Shown here one piece after another: positions 17,504 to 25,770 of a stretch of DNA of 64,000 nucleotides. Source of the stretch: OLB16 sp964422415 (GTDB taxonomy: Bacteria > Hinthialibacterota > Hinthialibacteria > OLB16). Below the pieces are notes generated by a model. It was not told the origin of the DNA. It searched no databases and saw only the letters and a list, made by a program, of their open reading frames with translations. The position numbers and the translations under genes are program-made. The stretch lies in NCBI GenBank assembly GCA_964422415.1, contig CAYRBI010000004.1, positions 31,406 through 95,405 on the forward strand, in the 5' to 3' direction. Position 1 is the stretch's first letter. Every line of letters begins with the position of its first letter.

Positions 17504-17956
17504 ATGGCTGCTGAGATCTTCATCATCGGAGCGGATAGCGATACTGGCTCGCAGATCGAGAATGTTCTCGAAGCGGTCGGATATAAGATCCGGTCATTTC
17601 TGGGTGTTCCGCAGGCCATGGTGGCCTTACACCCGCTGACGACACATTTGGTCTTCATCGATACAGCCACCGCCGGATTCGATCTAGCCGATGAAATCGA
17701 GGCCATTCAACGTGTCGCTCCCAGTATCGAGATTATCCTGATCGCGGACTACCAGGATCCGCTCATCGAGGATGATGCCAAGAAGCATCGTATTGGTCTT
17801 TGGCTCTACCGTCCCTTCACCCCGCAAGAGATCATTCTCAAGGTCTTTTCGGCCCTGGAGGGGGCAACCTCAATTGGTCCGGATGGGCTTCCAGAACAGG
17901 ATACCCGCCACGGACACCGGGCGGGAGGTGTCCGAAAGAGTCCACAAGAGAACTAA
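17504..17956 (+). CDS. response-regulator receiver-like domain protein
   Basis: Protein of 150 residues folding like a CheY receiver: MAAEIFIIGADSDTG at the first strand, LVFIDTATAGFD at the third strand where the Asp is at the phosphorylation position, and LIADYQD at strand four. At strand five the usual Lys-Pro is Arg-Pro (LYRPFTP), so the conserved switch Lys is lost. The C-terminal 30 residues are polar and no output domain follows. The ATG at 17504 is chosen because it gives the canonical start; a GGGAGAGGGG stretch lies 12-20 bases upstream. A TATAAT box at 17425-17430 is the most likely -10, but its -35 is weak. No histidine kinase is nearby. Confidence 0.7.
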   Translation: MAAEIFIIGADSDTGSQIENVLEAVGYKIRSFLGVPQAMVALHPLTTHLVFIDTATAGFDLADEIEAIQRVAPSIEIILIADYQDPLIEDDAKKHRIGLWLYRPFTPQEIILKVFSALEGATSIGPDGLPEQDTRHGHRAGGVRKSPQEN

Positions 17957-18011
17957 ATCACTCTCCTTACATTGACTTCCTTCTCTTTTCCCTTTTGAAT
18001 GGGACAATTCA

Positions 18012-18650
18012 ATGGAAAAGAGGATCTGTGTGTCCATGAAACAACCCGATATCCCATTAGAAATCCGTCTCTACCTGATCGACGGTTCCCAGGCCTGCTT
18101 CAAACAAATGGATGCCGGGATCTCACAGCGGATTGTCTCCCAAATTCAGCCGGAAAGGATCTTCTCTCAGCCTTACCTGGCCATGGCTGGCGCTTCCTCG
18201 CTGACCGGGATCCCCTGCTCCAAAGTGGCCGCCATCGAGTTTGTGACCGAGGTTTATCCAGGTTGGGCTTTTCCGAAAGAAATTTCTGATATTGTCGAGA
18301 TCACCGAAGACAGTTTCCGGGCGGGATTTATCTCCTTCCGGCAGGCTCTACGGATAAGAGCCCAAACCCCTGAGGTGGGTGATCCCTATGTGAGTTATGG
18401 CGAACTCCTCCTCGCTGGTGGGAAGAAGATCCATGTCGAAGTCCATGGAGTCATCCGTAACATTGTGGAGCAACGCCGTCTGGTCCACCAGGTTTTCTAC
18501 GCTCCCTGCCTAACCGCACGCCGGCGTGAGGGCGGTGCGCTCCTTGTGAATCCCGCGAATCTTCTCACAGTCGAATTCAGCCCCGGGCCTCGCGAGGCTC
18601 CCAATACCGCCTGGCCGGCGGAAAGCACAGCGGCCTGGCGGGAAGAATAA
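18012..18650 (+). CDS. hypothetical protein, possibly PilZ-adjacent or diguanylate-linked
   Basis: Soluble protein of 212 residues with mixed alpha/beta prediction. It contains strands LYLIDGSQACF, CSKVAAIEFVTE and ELLLAGGKKIHVEVHGV. No signal peptide, membrane segment or known motif was seen, and the label in the call is only a context guess from the adjacent receiver-like gene. The start is uncertain: ATG 18012 has a weak ribosome site, while ATG 18036 follows AGAGGA at 11 bases. The stop lies four bases before the end of the convergent purL gene. Confidence 0.5.
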   Translation: MEKRICVSMKQPDIPLEIRLYLIDGSQACFKQMDAGISQRIVSQIQPERIFSQPYLAMAGASSLTGIPCSKVAAIEFVTEVYPGWAFPKEISDIVEITEDSFRAGFISFRQALRIRAQTPEVGDPYVSYGELLLAGGKKIHVEVHGVIRNIVEQRRLVHQVFYAPCLTARRREGGALLVNPANLLTVEFSPGPREAPNTAWPAESTAAWREE

Positions 18651-18654
18651 ACTC

Positions 18655-21633
18655 TCAGTAGCCCGCGAAGGTGGATTTCCAACTGGTTCGCAAGGCCTCT
18701 ACCGGTTCATCGAGACACACCTTGCCATCCAAACCGCTGACTTGGAGTGTGGAGGTTTCCTGAACTATACCCACACATTGGCAGGGCAATCCCACGAACA
18801 ACTTCTCAAATTCCGCCTTGACCGTGGGAGAGACACTGACCACAAACCGTGAGGGGCTCTCGGAAAAGAGGATGGAATCCTCTCTTCCCATCTTTTCCGC
18901 GAGAGGAACCTTTATCAGATTCACGGAAACTCCAAGGCCACCCGCGAAGGCGGATTCCGCCAGGGTAATGGCCAATCCTCCGTCTGAGCAGTCATGACAT
19001 GAGCGGACTAAGCCCTTGGCCGTGGCCGCTGCCAAAGCTCTATAAAGGGGAACCGATTCTCCGGTGTGGACTTGTGGGACACGGTCTCCGAGTTGCCCCA
19101 ATTCAGCCAAGAATTCGGAACCGCCCAACTCATCGCGGGTCCAACCCAGGACATAGACCAGGTCGCCCGCTGTCTTGAATTCCATCGATACCCCCTTGGT
19201 GAGGTCAGGCATGACCGCTACGGCAGTTACCAGGAGTGTTGGGGGAATGCTGATCTTGCGATCCCCAAGGCGGAAATCGTTCTTCATGCTGTCTTTGCCT
19301 GAGATCAGGGGTACTTCATAGGCCAGGCAGATGCGTTGTAGCCCCTCCAAGGCACGGACTAGCTGAGCCATTTTGTAGGTGGCATCCGGATTAGAGGGTG
19401 AAGGAACCGGGTCTGGCCAACAGGTGTTGTCGAGGGCAGCTATTTCCTCCATCGGCGCTCCCACACACAACAGGTTGCGGACTGCCTCATCGACAGCATT
19501 CTCAGCCATGGCTCCCGCATCCAGGTCACTGTAGCGGGGGACGATTCCACAGCCGACCGCCACTCCAGTGGTGTTATCCAGGAGAGGTCTCAGGATGGCT
19601 GCATCGCCCGGACCATCGTGCTGGACTCCCTGGAAGGGTTTCAGAACTGACCCACCCTGGACCTCATGGTCATACATGCGGACAAAAGGTTCCTTGCTAC
19701 AGACATTGAGCCGTTTCAGGATGCGGTGCAGCATCCCGCCCAGGTTTTCTGGCTTTGGTAGTTGGGGTGAGGACAATGCGGGTGGATTCCATACAGCGGG
19801 GAGCTCCATCACTGGCCACCCATCATGGAGAAACTTGAGATCGATGAGCGCCACAATCTTCCCCTCGTAACACACCTCGAGGAAGCCGGAGTCGGTGAAT
19901 TCGCCGAGATCACTGGCCTCGACCGAGCGCCGCTTGGCCAGTGTGCAAAAAGCCTCCAGTTTTTCTGGGGGAACCACGATTGACATGCGTTCCTGAGCCT
20001 CGGAAACAAAGATTTCCCAGGGAGCCAACCCCGCGTACTTGAGAGGAGCTTTTTCCAGGTTCAGGCGGATTCCACCACTGAGCTCAGCCATCTCGCCCAT
20101 GGAGGAGGACAGTCCCCCCGCGCCGTTATCGGTCAGGCTGCGGTACAATCCGAGATCGCGTGCCTCCAGGAGGAAGTCCAGCACCTTACGCTGAGTGATT
20201 GGATCCCCGATCTGAACCGCAGTCACCGGGGAATCGGCATGAAGGGCCTCGGAGCTGAAGGTTGCGCCGTGGATCCCATCTTTGCCGATCCGTCCGCCGA
20301 TCATGACCGCCCGGTCACCGGGACGAACATCACGTTTCTCGCCCGGTTCGCCATCGACCATGGCGGGCAAGAGCCCCCCGGTGCCACAGAACACAAGTGG
20401 ACGTCCCGTGAAACGGTCATCGAAGATAATGGCTCCATTGATATCGGGAATCCCCGAGGTGTTGGCTCCATCCAAAACGCCCCGGTGGACTCCGCGCATG
20501 ATGCGCCGTGGATGAAGCAGGGGCGGGGGGAGCTCGCCGGAGAAATCGGGTGGGCCGAAACAGAACACATCGGTGTTGAATAAGAGACGGCATCCCTTAC
20601 CTGTGCCCATCGGATCGCGGTTGACACCCACGATACCGGTCAGCGCGCCGCCATAGGGATCCAGCGCGCTGGGTGAGTTGTGCGTTTCGACCTTGACTGT
20701 GAGGTGGTAATCTGGGGTCAGACGGATCGCGCCAGCGTTGTCATGGAAGACTGAGACCAACCAATCCTTCTTCCCGGACAGGAGCTGAGTGGTCTTGACG
20801 ATCGTAGTCTTGAACAGGTTTTCAATCCGGCGCGGGCCGCCCTTTTCATCGTAATAATCCACATTGCTTCCGAAGATTTTATGCTTGCAGTGTTCCGACC
20901 AGGTTTGGGCCAGGACCTCCATCTCGACATCGGTGGGATCTTTGGGCAGGCCCCGTCCAGTCCGCAGGTTTTGGATCTCAGGATTTTGGAAGTAGTTCCG
21001 GATAGCGAGCATCTCCTCCAGGGTCAGCGCCCAGGTGTTCCGCCTCGAAAGACCTTCCAATTCGGCCTCGGAGATGCTCAGGTCATAGGTTCCAGCTGGG
21101 GGGCTGGAGGGGAGTTTGACACGCGGGATGCGCGGGCCGAAACCAGCTCCGCTCTCCAACTCACTCTTGTCATGAATGCGGGCTTCCTCGATGAGGTTGT
21201 TGGCCAACATACCCTTGGCAAGCCGCTCGACATCCGTCCGGGAGAGATTCCCACCTTTGAGGACATAAGCAGTGGCGGTGAAGACAGTCCGTTCGCTCTC
21301 ACTGGGGAGATTCAAATAATCAGCCACCACCTCGGAGGCGGTCAGGCCGACATTGTCGGTTACACCGGGACGGAATCCGACCTCGATCCAGTAGTCCCAG
21401 TCCCGCAGGATCGGACCCCCGATGGTGGAGATTTCCGCCACGGGATCCGCCAGAACCCCGCTTCGCAGGCCTTCGAGCTGGTTATCACTCAACTCCAAAT
21501 CAATGGAATAGACATCCACAACACGGGCGCGTCCGATTTGTATTCCAAATTCTTCCTTGGCACGGTGGACTAAACCCGCCCCGCGTGGATCCACTAGGTC
21601 TTCCCGTGTGGTGACTTCGATACGATGAGCCAT
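18655..21633 (-). CDS. purL: phosphoribosylformylglycinamidine synthase, PurS-PurL fusion
   Basis: Protein of 992 residues that converts FGAR to FGAM in purine synthesis. The first 170 residues contain two PurS-like repeats (MAHRIEVTTREDLVDPRG; RDWDYWIEVGFRPGVTDN). The rest is a small-type PurL with TWSEHCKHK near residue 246 carrying the catalytic His, VETHNSPSALDPYGG near 320, and the second AIRS-like half with GCGIVPRYSDLDAG. It is longer than a normal PurL (about 740) because of the PurS part. It lacks the glutaminase PurQ, which must be encoded elsewhere. No other purine gene adjoins; purA is at 61601. Confidence 0.95.
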   Translation of the reverse strand: MAHRIEVTTREDLVDPRGAGLVHRAKEEFGIQIGRARVVDVYSIDLELSDNQLEGLRSGVLADPVAEISTIGGPILRDWDYWIEVGFRPGVTDNVGLTASEVVADYLNLPSESERTVFTATAYVLKGGNLSRTDVERLAKGMLANNLIEEARIHDKSELESGAGFGPRIPRVKLPSSPPAGTYDLSISEAELEGLSRRNTWALTLEEMLAIRNYFQNPEIQNLRTGRGLPKDPTDVEMEVLAQTWSEHCKHKIFGSNVDYYDEKGGPRRIENLFKTTIVKTTQLLSGKKDWLVSVFHDNAGAIRLTPDYHLTVKVETHNSPSALDPYGGALTGIVGVNRDPMGTGKGCRLLFNTDVFCFGPPDFSGELPPPLLHPRRIMRGVHRGVLDGANTSGIPDINGAIIFDDRFTGRPLVFCGTGGLLPAMVDGEPGEKRDVRPGDRAVMIGGRIGKDGIHGATFSSEALHADSPVTAVQIGDPITQRKVLDFLLEARDLGLYRSLTDNGAGGLSSSMGEMAELSGGIRLNLEKAPLKYAGLAPWEIFVSEAQERMSIVVPPEKLEAFCTLAKRRSVEASDLGEFTDSGFLEVCYEGKIVALIDLKFLHDGWPVMELPAVWNPPALSSPQLPKPENLGGMLHRILKRLNVCSKEPFVRMYDHEVQGGSVLKPFQGVQHDGPGDAAILRPLLDNTTGVAVGCGIVPRYSDLDAGAMAENAVDEAVRNLLCVGAPMEEIAALDNTCWPDPVPSPSNPDATYKMAQLVRALEGLQRICLAYEVPLISGKDSMKNDFRLGDRKISIPPTLLVTAVAVMPDLTKGVSMEFKTAGDLVYVLGWTRDELGGSEFLAELGQLGDRVPQVHTGESVPLYRALAAATAKGLVRSCHDCSDGGLAITLAESAFAGGLGVSVNLIKVPLAEKMGREDSILFSESPSRFVVSVSPTVKAEFEKLFVGLPCQCVGIVQETSTLQVSGLDGKVCLDEPVEALRTSWKSTFAGY

Positions 21634-21662
21634 CAGTTTCTCTCTTTCAGGATGGTGGTGGC

Positions 21663-21690
21663 ATCATAACCGGCTGGAGAGGGTGGACAA
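21663..21690 (-). promoter_or_regulatory. sigma70-type promoter of purSL
   Basis: On the minus strand TTGTCC (21685-21690) and TATGAT (21663-21668) are 16 bases apart. The leader to the ATG at 21633 is about 23-25 bases. Confidence 0.5.
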
Positions 21691-21698
21691 GAAGGGAG

Positions 21699-21761
21699 GG
21701 CTTGGCGGATAGATCAAGCCTTGCCAAGCCGTTTGACAATCTCTACTCCGCGTTTTAGCGT
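21699..21761 (+). promoter_or_regulatory. candidate promoter and operator of the metal ABC operon
   Basis: TTGACA at 21733-21738 is followed after 17 bases by a poor -10 (TAGCGT, 21756-21761). An inverted repeat GGCTTGGC (21699-21706) / GCCAAGCC (21723-21730) lies directly before the -35 box, with a 16-base spacer. Such placement fits a repressor site, and the fused DtxR-like domain of the operon would be the natural candidate, but this is inference. Confidence 0.35.
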
Positions 21762-21768
21762 GAAGTCC

Positions 21769-22713
21769 ATGCAACACATCCGGTTTCTGCTTCCAGCGGC
21801 TCTGGCATTGCTTGTAGTAGTGGGGTGTGGCCCAGAGGGTAGTCACGATGCCTTCGTATTCCAGGGGAAATATCCGTTCAAGGTAGCCACCACGGTGGGC
21901 ATGGTGGGGGATGCGGTTGAGCATGTGGGCAGAGAATTCGTTCAGGTGGATGTGCTCATGCAACCGGGAGTGGACCCACACCTCTACAAAGCATCCTTGG
22001 GGAATGTCCGGACTCTGGACCGGGCGGATATGGTCTTCTTTGGCGGCCTTCACCTGGAAGGTAAAATGGTGTCGGTTCTGAGAAAGATCGGACAACACAA
22101 ACCCTCCATCGGTGTGGGGGATGCGCTCCCAAAGGAGAGGTTGCTTCTCCATGGAGAAGCTGGAGCCGAAGGCGCCACTGATCCGCACATCTGGTTCGAT
22201 GCCTCTCTGTGGGCGCTGGTGGTCGAGGAGGTAGGGAAGGAACTGGGAGTTTTCGACCCTTCTCATGCCGAGGTGTACACAGCCAACGCCGCAGCTTACC
22301 GGGATGAGGTCCTGGCCCTGCATGAATGGGCCAAGAGCCGTATCGCGGAGATTCCCAAGCAACAGCGAGTACTCATCACTGCCCATGATGCCTTTCACTA
22401 CTTTGGAAGAGTTTATGATATTGAGGTTATGGGGCTTCAGGGGATGAGCACCAGTACTGAGTTTGGATTGAATGATGTGAACCGGCTGGTCGATACCATT
22501 GTGCAAAGAGGCATCAAGGCGCTCTTTATCGAAACCAGCATTCCGCGCCGGAGTATTGAGGCGGTCCAGGAGGGATGCCGCGCCCGTGGTCATGAAGTGG
22601 TCATTGGTGGAGAGCTCTTCTCGGATTCCATGGGCGCGAAGGGAACGCCGGAGGGAACCTACATTGGGATGGTCCGCCACAATGTGGATACCATCGTGGC
22701 GGCCCTCAAGTAA
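21769..22713 (+). CDS. metal ABC transporter substrate-binding lipoprotein (TroA/YtgA/MntA family)
   Basis: Protein of 314 residues with a lipobox ending at Cys20 (VVVGC). The four metal ligands expected of cluster A-I proteins are present: His71 (PGVDPHLYKAS), His140 (TDPHIWFD), His206 (ITAHDAFHYF) and Glu255 (FIETSIP). It should bind Mn(II), Fe(II) or Zn(II); it has no His-rich loop between ligands, which argues against a ZnuA-type zinc specialist. The ATG at 21769 is used because it begins the signal peptide; a TTG further up would add 16 odd residues. It is first in a four-gene operon with an ATPase and two permeases. Confidence 0.93.
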   Translation: MQHIRFLLPAALALLVVVGCGPEGSHDAFVFQGKYPFKVATTVGMVGDAVEHVGREFVQVDVLMQPGVDPHLYKASLGNVRTLDRADMVFFGGLHLEGKMVSVLRKIGQHKPSIGVGDALPKERLLLHGEAGAEGATDPHIWFDASLWALVVEEVGKELGVFDPSHAEVYTANAAAYRDEVLALHEWAKSRIAEIPKQQRVLITAHDAFHYFGRVYDIEVMGLQGMSTSTEFGLNDVNRLVDTIVQRGIKALFIETSIPRRSIEAVQEGCRARGHEVVIGGELFSDSMGAKGTPEGTYIGMVRHNVDTIVAALK

Positions 22714-22724
22714 ACGGAGGAATC

Positions 22725-23504
22725 ATGTCACCGACTGCTGCCGTTTCAGAACCTCCCATCGAAGTCTCGGATCTGACCGTGGCTTACTCCCACAGGCCGG
22801 TTCTCCGGGACATCAATCTGAAGCTTCCTGGTGGCCAGCTCATTGCAATCATTGGCCCCAACGGGGCGGGGAAGAGTACCTTGCTCAAGTCCATCATGGG
22901 AATTCTCACTCCGGCCTTTGGGCAGGTACGCATTTTTGGTAAGCCACTTGAGGAGCAGCGTGGCCTGGTCGCGTATGTACCTCAACGTGGGGCGGTGGAC
23001 TGGGACTTTCCGGCCAATGCCATGGATGTGGTGTTGATGGGACGGTATGGCAAGTTGGGTGTGTTCCAGAGACCACGCCCCCAAGATAAAGAAATCGCAC
23101 GTGCTTGCTTGGCCAAGGTGGCCATGGAGAGATTCGCAAACCGGCAGATCAACCAACTCTCAGGGGGACAACAACAACGTGTGTTCTTAGCGCGGGCCCT
23201 GGCTCAGGAAGCCGGGATCTACTTGATGGATGAGCCCTTTGCGGGAGTTGATGCCGCCACCGAACGTTCCATCATCGAACTCCTCCGCGAGCTCAAGACA
23301 CAACAGAAGACGGTGGTCTGTGTGCATCATGACCTGCAGACCATCACCACCTATTTCGATCATGTAGTCCTGGTGAACCTGCGTTTGATTGCCTCGGGAT
23401 CGACTGTGGATACCTTCACTGGTGAGAACCTGCGGGCCACTTACGGCGGAGGATTGACTCTCCTGACTGATGTTCTGAATCAGCTGCCTACGGGCGTTCA
23501 CTGA
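22725..23504 (+). CDS. metal ABC transporter ATP-binding protein
   Basis: Protein of 259 residues with Walker A GPNGAGKST (44-52), signature LSGGQQQR (145-152), Walker B IYLMDEP (165-171) and the H-loop VVCVHHDLQ. A DWDFPANAMDVVLMG segment is typical of the manganese/iron/zinc uptake ATPases (TroB, MntB, YtgB). It starts 11 bases after the binding-protein gene and supplies energy to both permeases. Confidence 0.95.
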   Translation: MSPTAAVSEPPIEVSDLTVAYSHRPVLRDINLKLPGGQLIAIIGPNGAGKSTLLKSIMGILTPAFGQVRIFGKPLEEQRGLVAYVPQRGAVDWDFPANAMDVVLMGRYGKLGVFQRPRPQDKEIARACLAKVAMERFANRQINQLSGGQQQRVFLARALAQEAGIYLMDEPFAGVDAATERSIIELLRELKTQQKTVVCVHHDLQTITTYFDHVVLVNLRLIASGSTVDTFTGENLRATYGGGLTLLTDVLNQLPTGVH

Positions 23505-23526
23505 GAGGGAGAAAGGAGTCACCCGC

Positions 23527-24837
23527 ATGTGGGAAAACGCGCTTCGTTTCCTTTCCTTGCAAGATGCCAATGTGCGCTATGTGGTGTTGGGCTCCATGCT
23601 CCTGGCGGGCACTACCGGGGTATTAGGTTGCTTCGCCTTTCTGCGGAAACGTTCTCTGGTGGGAGACGCGATTGCCCATGCCGCACTGCCGGGGGTATGC
23701 CTGGCATACCTCTTCACGGACTCCAAGGAGCCGGTGGTTCTCCTGGCGGGAGCTGCGCTGTCCGGTTGGGTGGCGACCTTCCTCATCGACAAGATCCGCG
23801 ATTTATGCCCACTTAAAGAAGATGCAGCCATTGCCATCGTGCTCACCGTCTTCTTCGGTGGGGGTATCACCCTGCTCACCGCGATCCAGAGCATGGGACG
23901 GGCCAGCCAGGCCGGACTGGACAAGTTTCTTTTTGGACAGGCTGCTTCCCTCATGTCACATGACGTTTGGGTTCTCAGTGCTCTGGCGGTTCTACTGTGC
24001 GTGGCGGTGATTTTTTCTTTCAAGGAACTTCAGATTCTCTGCTTTGATCCCGAGTTCGCGCGTAGTATGGGACTGCCGGTCCGTACCCTGGAATTCATTC
24101 TCACCGCCCTGGTGGTGATCTCGATTGCAGTGGGACTGCAGATGGTGGGTGTCGTGCTCATGGCGGCCCTGTTGATTACCCCCGCTGCCGCGGCCAGGCA
24201 ATGGACCGACAGCCTCCCCAAGATGGTTATTCTCGCTGGGGGGATTGGCTCAGCGAGTGGCATTGTGGGAGCCTTCGCCAGCTCTCTCGCACCACGGATG
24301 CCCACTGGTCCCTGGATGGTGGTGACAGTCTCAGCGGTCTTCGGGTTGAGCCTGCTCCTGGCTCCCAAACGGGGGGTGCTTTCCCGCTGGCTGGTCAGGA
24401 TCCGCACCCGTTCCACCGTGGCCGCCGAGCATGTGCTTACCACGCTCTACCGTAACGCCGAGTTAGAGGGGCGTTTTCTGCGTCCTATGCCGGTGAGTGA
24501 CATCCTCCGCTACCGTCCCATGACTCAAACTCATGCCTTCTCGGTTTTGAGAGCGCTTAAATTGGATGGCATGGTCGCGCAGACGAAGACGGGGTGGACA
24601 CTCACCGAGAAGGGATTATCCAGCGCCCGGAAAACCCTGCGCCGTCACCGTCTCTGGGAACTCTACCTGTCTCAGGAACTCAATCTCCCCGCGGACAAGG
24701 TCCATCACACTGCCGATGAGGTCGAGCACTGGCTGACCGAGGCTCAGGAGGATGAGCTCGAGGCCATTCTCTCGCACCCCTCCAAAGACCCGCATTCACA
24801 CGTGATCCCTCGTAGACAGGAGATGTCAGCCTTATGA
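23527..24837 (+). CDS. metal ABC permease fused to DtxR-like metalloregulator (YtgCR-type)
   Basis: Protein of 436 residues. Residues 1-285 are an ABC-3 permease with eight or nine helices (RKRSLVGDAIAHAALPG, EDAAIAIVLTVFFGGG). Residues 300-372 form a winged helix (RYRPMTQTHAFSVLRALKLD, then TKTGWTLTEKG), and 372-428 resemble the DtxR/MntR metal-binding helices. His374 and Glu378 fit ancillary-site ligands; His393, Asp397, Glu400 and His401 match the H98-C102-E105-H106 spacing of DtxR. The ending PHSHVIPRR resembles the PHG-IP motif; the SH3-like third domain is absent. The same fusion is known in chlamydiae, where the repressor half (YtgR) is cut from the permease. No separate regulator gene is present. 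Confidence 0.9.
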   Translation: MWENALRFLSLQDANVRYVVLGSMLLAGTTGVLGCFAFLRKRSLVGDAIAHAALPGVCLAYLFTDSKEPVVLLAGAALSGWVATFLIDKIRDLCPLKEDAAIAIVLTVFFGGGITLLTAIQSMGRASQAGLDKFLFGQAASLMSHDVWVLSALAVLLCVAVIFSFKELQILCFDPEFARSMGLPVRTLEFILTALVVISIAVGLQMVGVVLMAALLITPAAAARQWTDSLPKMVILAGGIGSASGIVGAFASSLAPRMPTGPWMVVTVSAVFGLSLLLAPKRGVLSRWLVRIRTRSTVAAEHVLTTLYRNAELEGRFLRPMPVSDILRYRPMTQTHAFSVLRALKLDGMVAQTKTGWTLTEKGLSSARKTLRRHRLWELYLSQELNLPADKVHHTADEVEHWLTEAQEDELEAILSHPSKDPHSHVIPRRQEMSAL

Positions 24838-25724
24838 ATTCCACCTTCTGGATTATTCTGACCGCCTGTTTGACTGGCGCCACCTGTGGCCCAGTCGGGT
24901 GTTTCCTGGTGTTACGGCGCATGGTGATGATGAGCGATGCCATCAGCCATTCAGTTCTGCCGGGGATTGTGATCGGTTTCTTGTTGACCGGCAGCCGTGT
25001 CCCACTGGTCATGCTTTCGGGGGCAGTGGTGTTTGGTCTGCTAACCGCCTGGCTGACCGAGCTGGTCAACAAGACGGGAGATGTGGAAAGTGGCGCTTCC
25101 ATGGGAGTGGTTTTCACCCTCCTCTTCGCGCTGGGTGTAATCCTGATGTCAGCCTACACCGGACAGATCGATCTGGATGCCGATTGTGTTCTGTATGGCG
25201 AGATCGCCTATGTGGGCTGGGATTCGTTTTTCATTGGTGGACATAGTCTGGGTCCACGCGCGGTATGGATGCTGGGAGCCAGCCTGATTATCAATGTCCT
25301 GTTCATCACACTGTTTTATAAGCAACTCAAACTGTGTGCCTTTGATCCTGAAATGGCACGTTCATTGGGTGTCCGGACTGGGATCTATCATTATCTATTG
25401 ATGACAGCGACCGCGCTGACCACAGTGGCTGCCTTCGAGAGCGTGGGAGCGATTCTGGTTGTGGCGATGTTGGTGGTTCCGGCCTCAACCGCCTTCTTGT
25501 TGACTCAACGGTTGGTCTCAATGTTGTTCTTGAGCGCAACGGTAGGTTGCCTTTCAGCTCTTCTGGGATATGCGTTCGCGCAGGCTTTTGATACCTCCAT
25601 CTCAGGCGCGATGACCGTGACGGCGGGCCTCCTCTTTGTCTTGGCATTTCTTTTCTCTCCACACCATGGAGTTCTGATTAGGCGGTGGCGTGGGATTGAC
25701 ACATCTTCTGTCCCGGATACTTGA
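24834..25724 (+). CDS. metal ABC transporter permease (second subunit, YtgD/TroD-like)
   Basis: Protein of 296 residues with about eight hydrophobic helices and the ABC-3 signatures GPVGCFLVLRRMVMMSDAISHS and SGASMGVVFTLLFALG. Its ATG overlaps the end of the permease-repressor gene by four bases. Together with the permease half of that fusion it would form a heterodimeric channel. No regulator domain is attached. It ends the operon; the following gene is convergent. Confidence 0.93.
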   Translation: MNSTFWIILTACLTGATCGPVGCFLVLRRMVMMSDAISHSVLPGIVIGFLLTGSRVPLVMLSGAVVFGLLTAWLTELVNKTGDVESGASMGVVFTLLFALGVILMSAYTGQIDLDADCVLYGEIAYVGWDSFFIGGHSLGPRAVWMLGASLIINVLFITLFYKQLKLCAFDPEMARSLGVRTGIYHYLLMTATALTTVAAFESVGAILVVAMLVVPASTAFLLTQRLVSMLFLSATVGCLSALLGYAFAQAFDTSISGAMTVTAGLLFVLAFLFSPHHGVLIRRWRGIDTSSVPDT

Positions 25725-25770
25725 TCCCCAATCCCACCCCGAAGATAAGGGGACTCTTTGGACGGGCGGT

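Noticed and set aside
21664..22680. 338-codon frame antisense to the metal-binding lipoprotein.
   Set aside because: The + strand gene has all metal ligands and a lipobox; the reverse frame is a by-product of codon bias.
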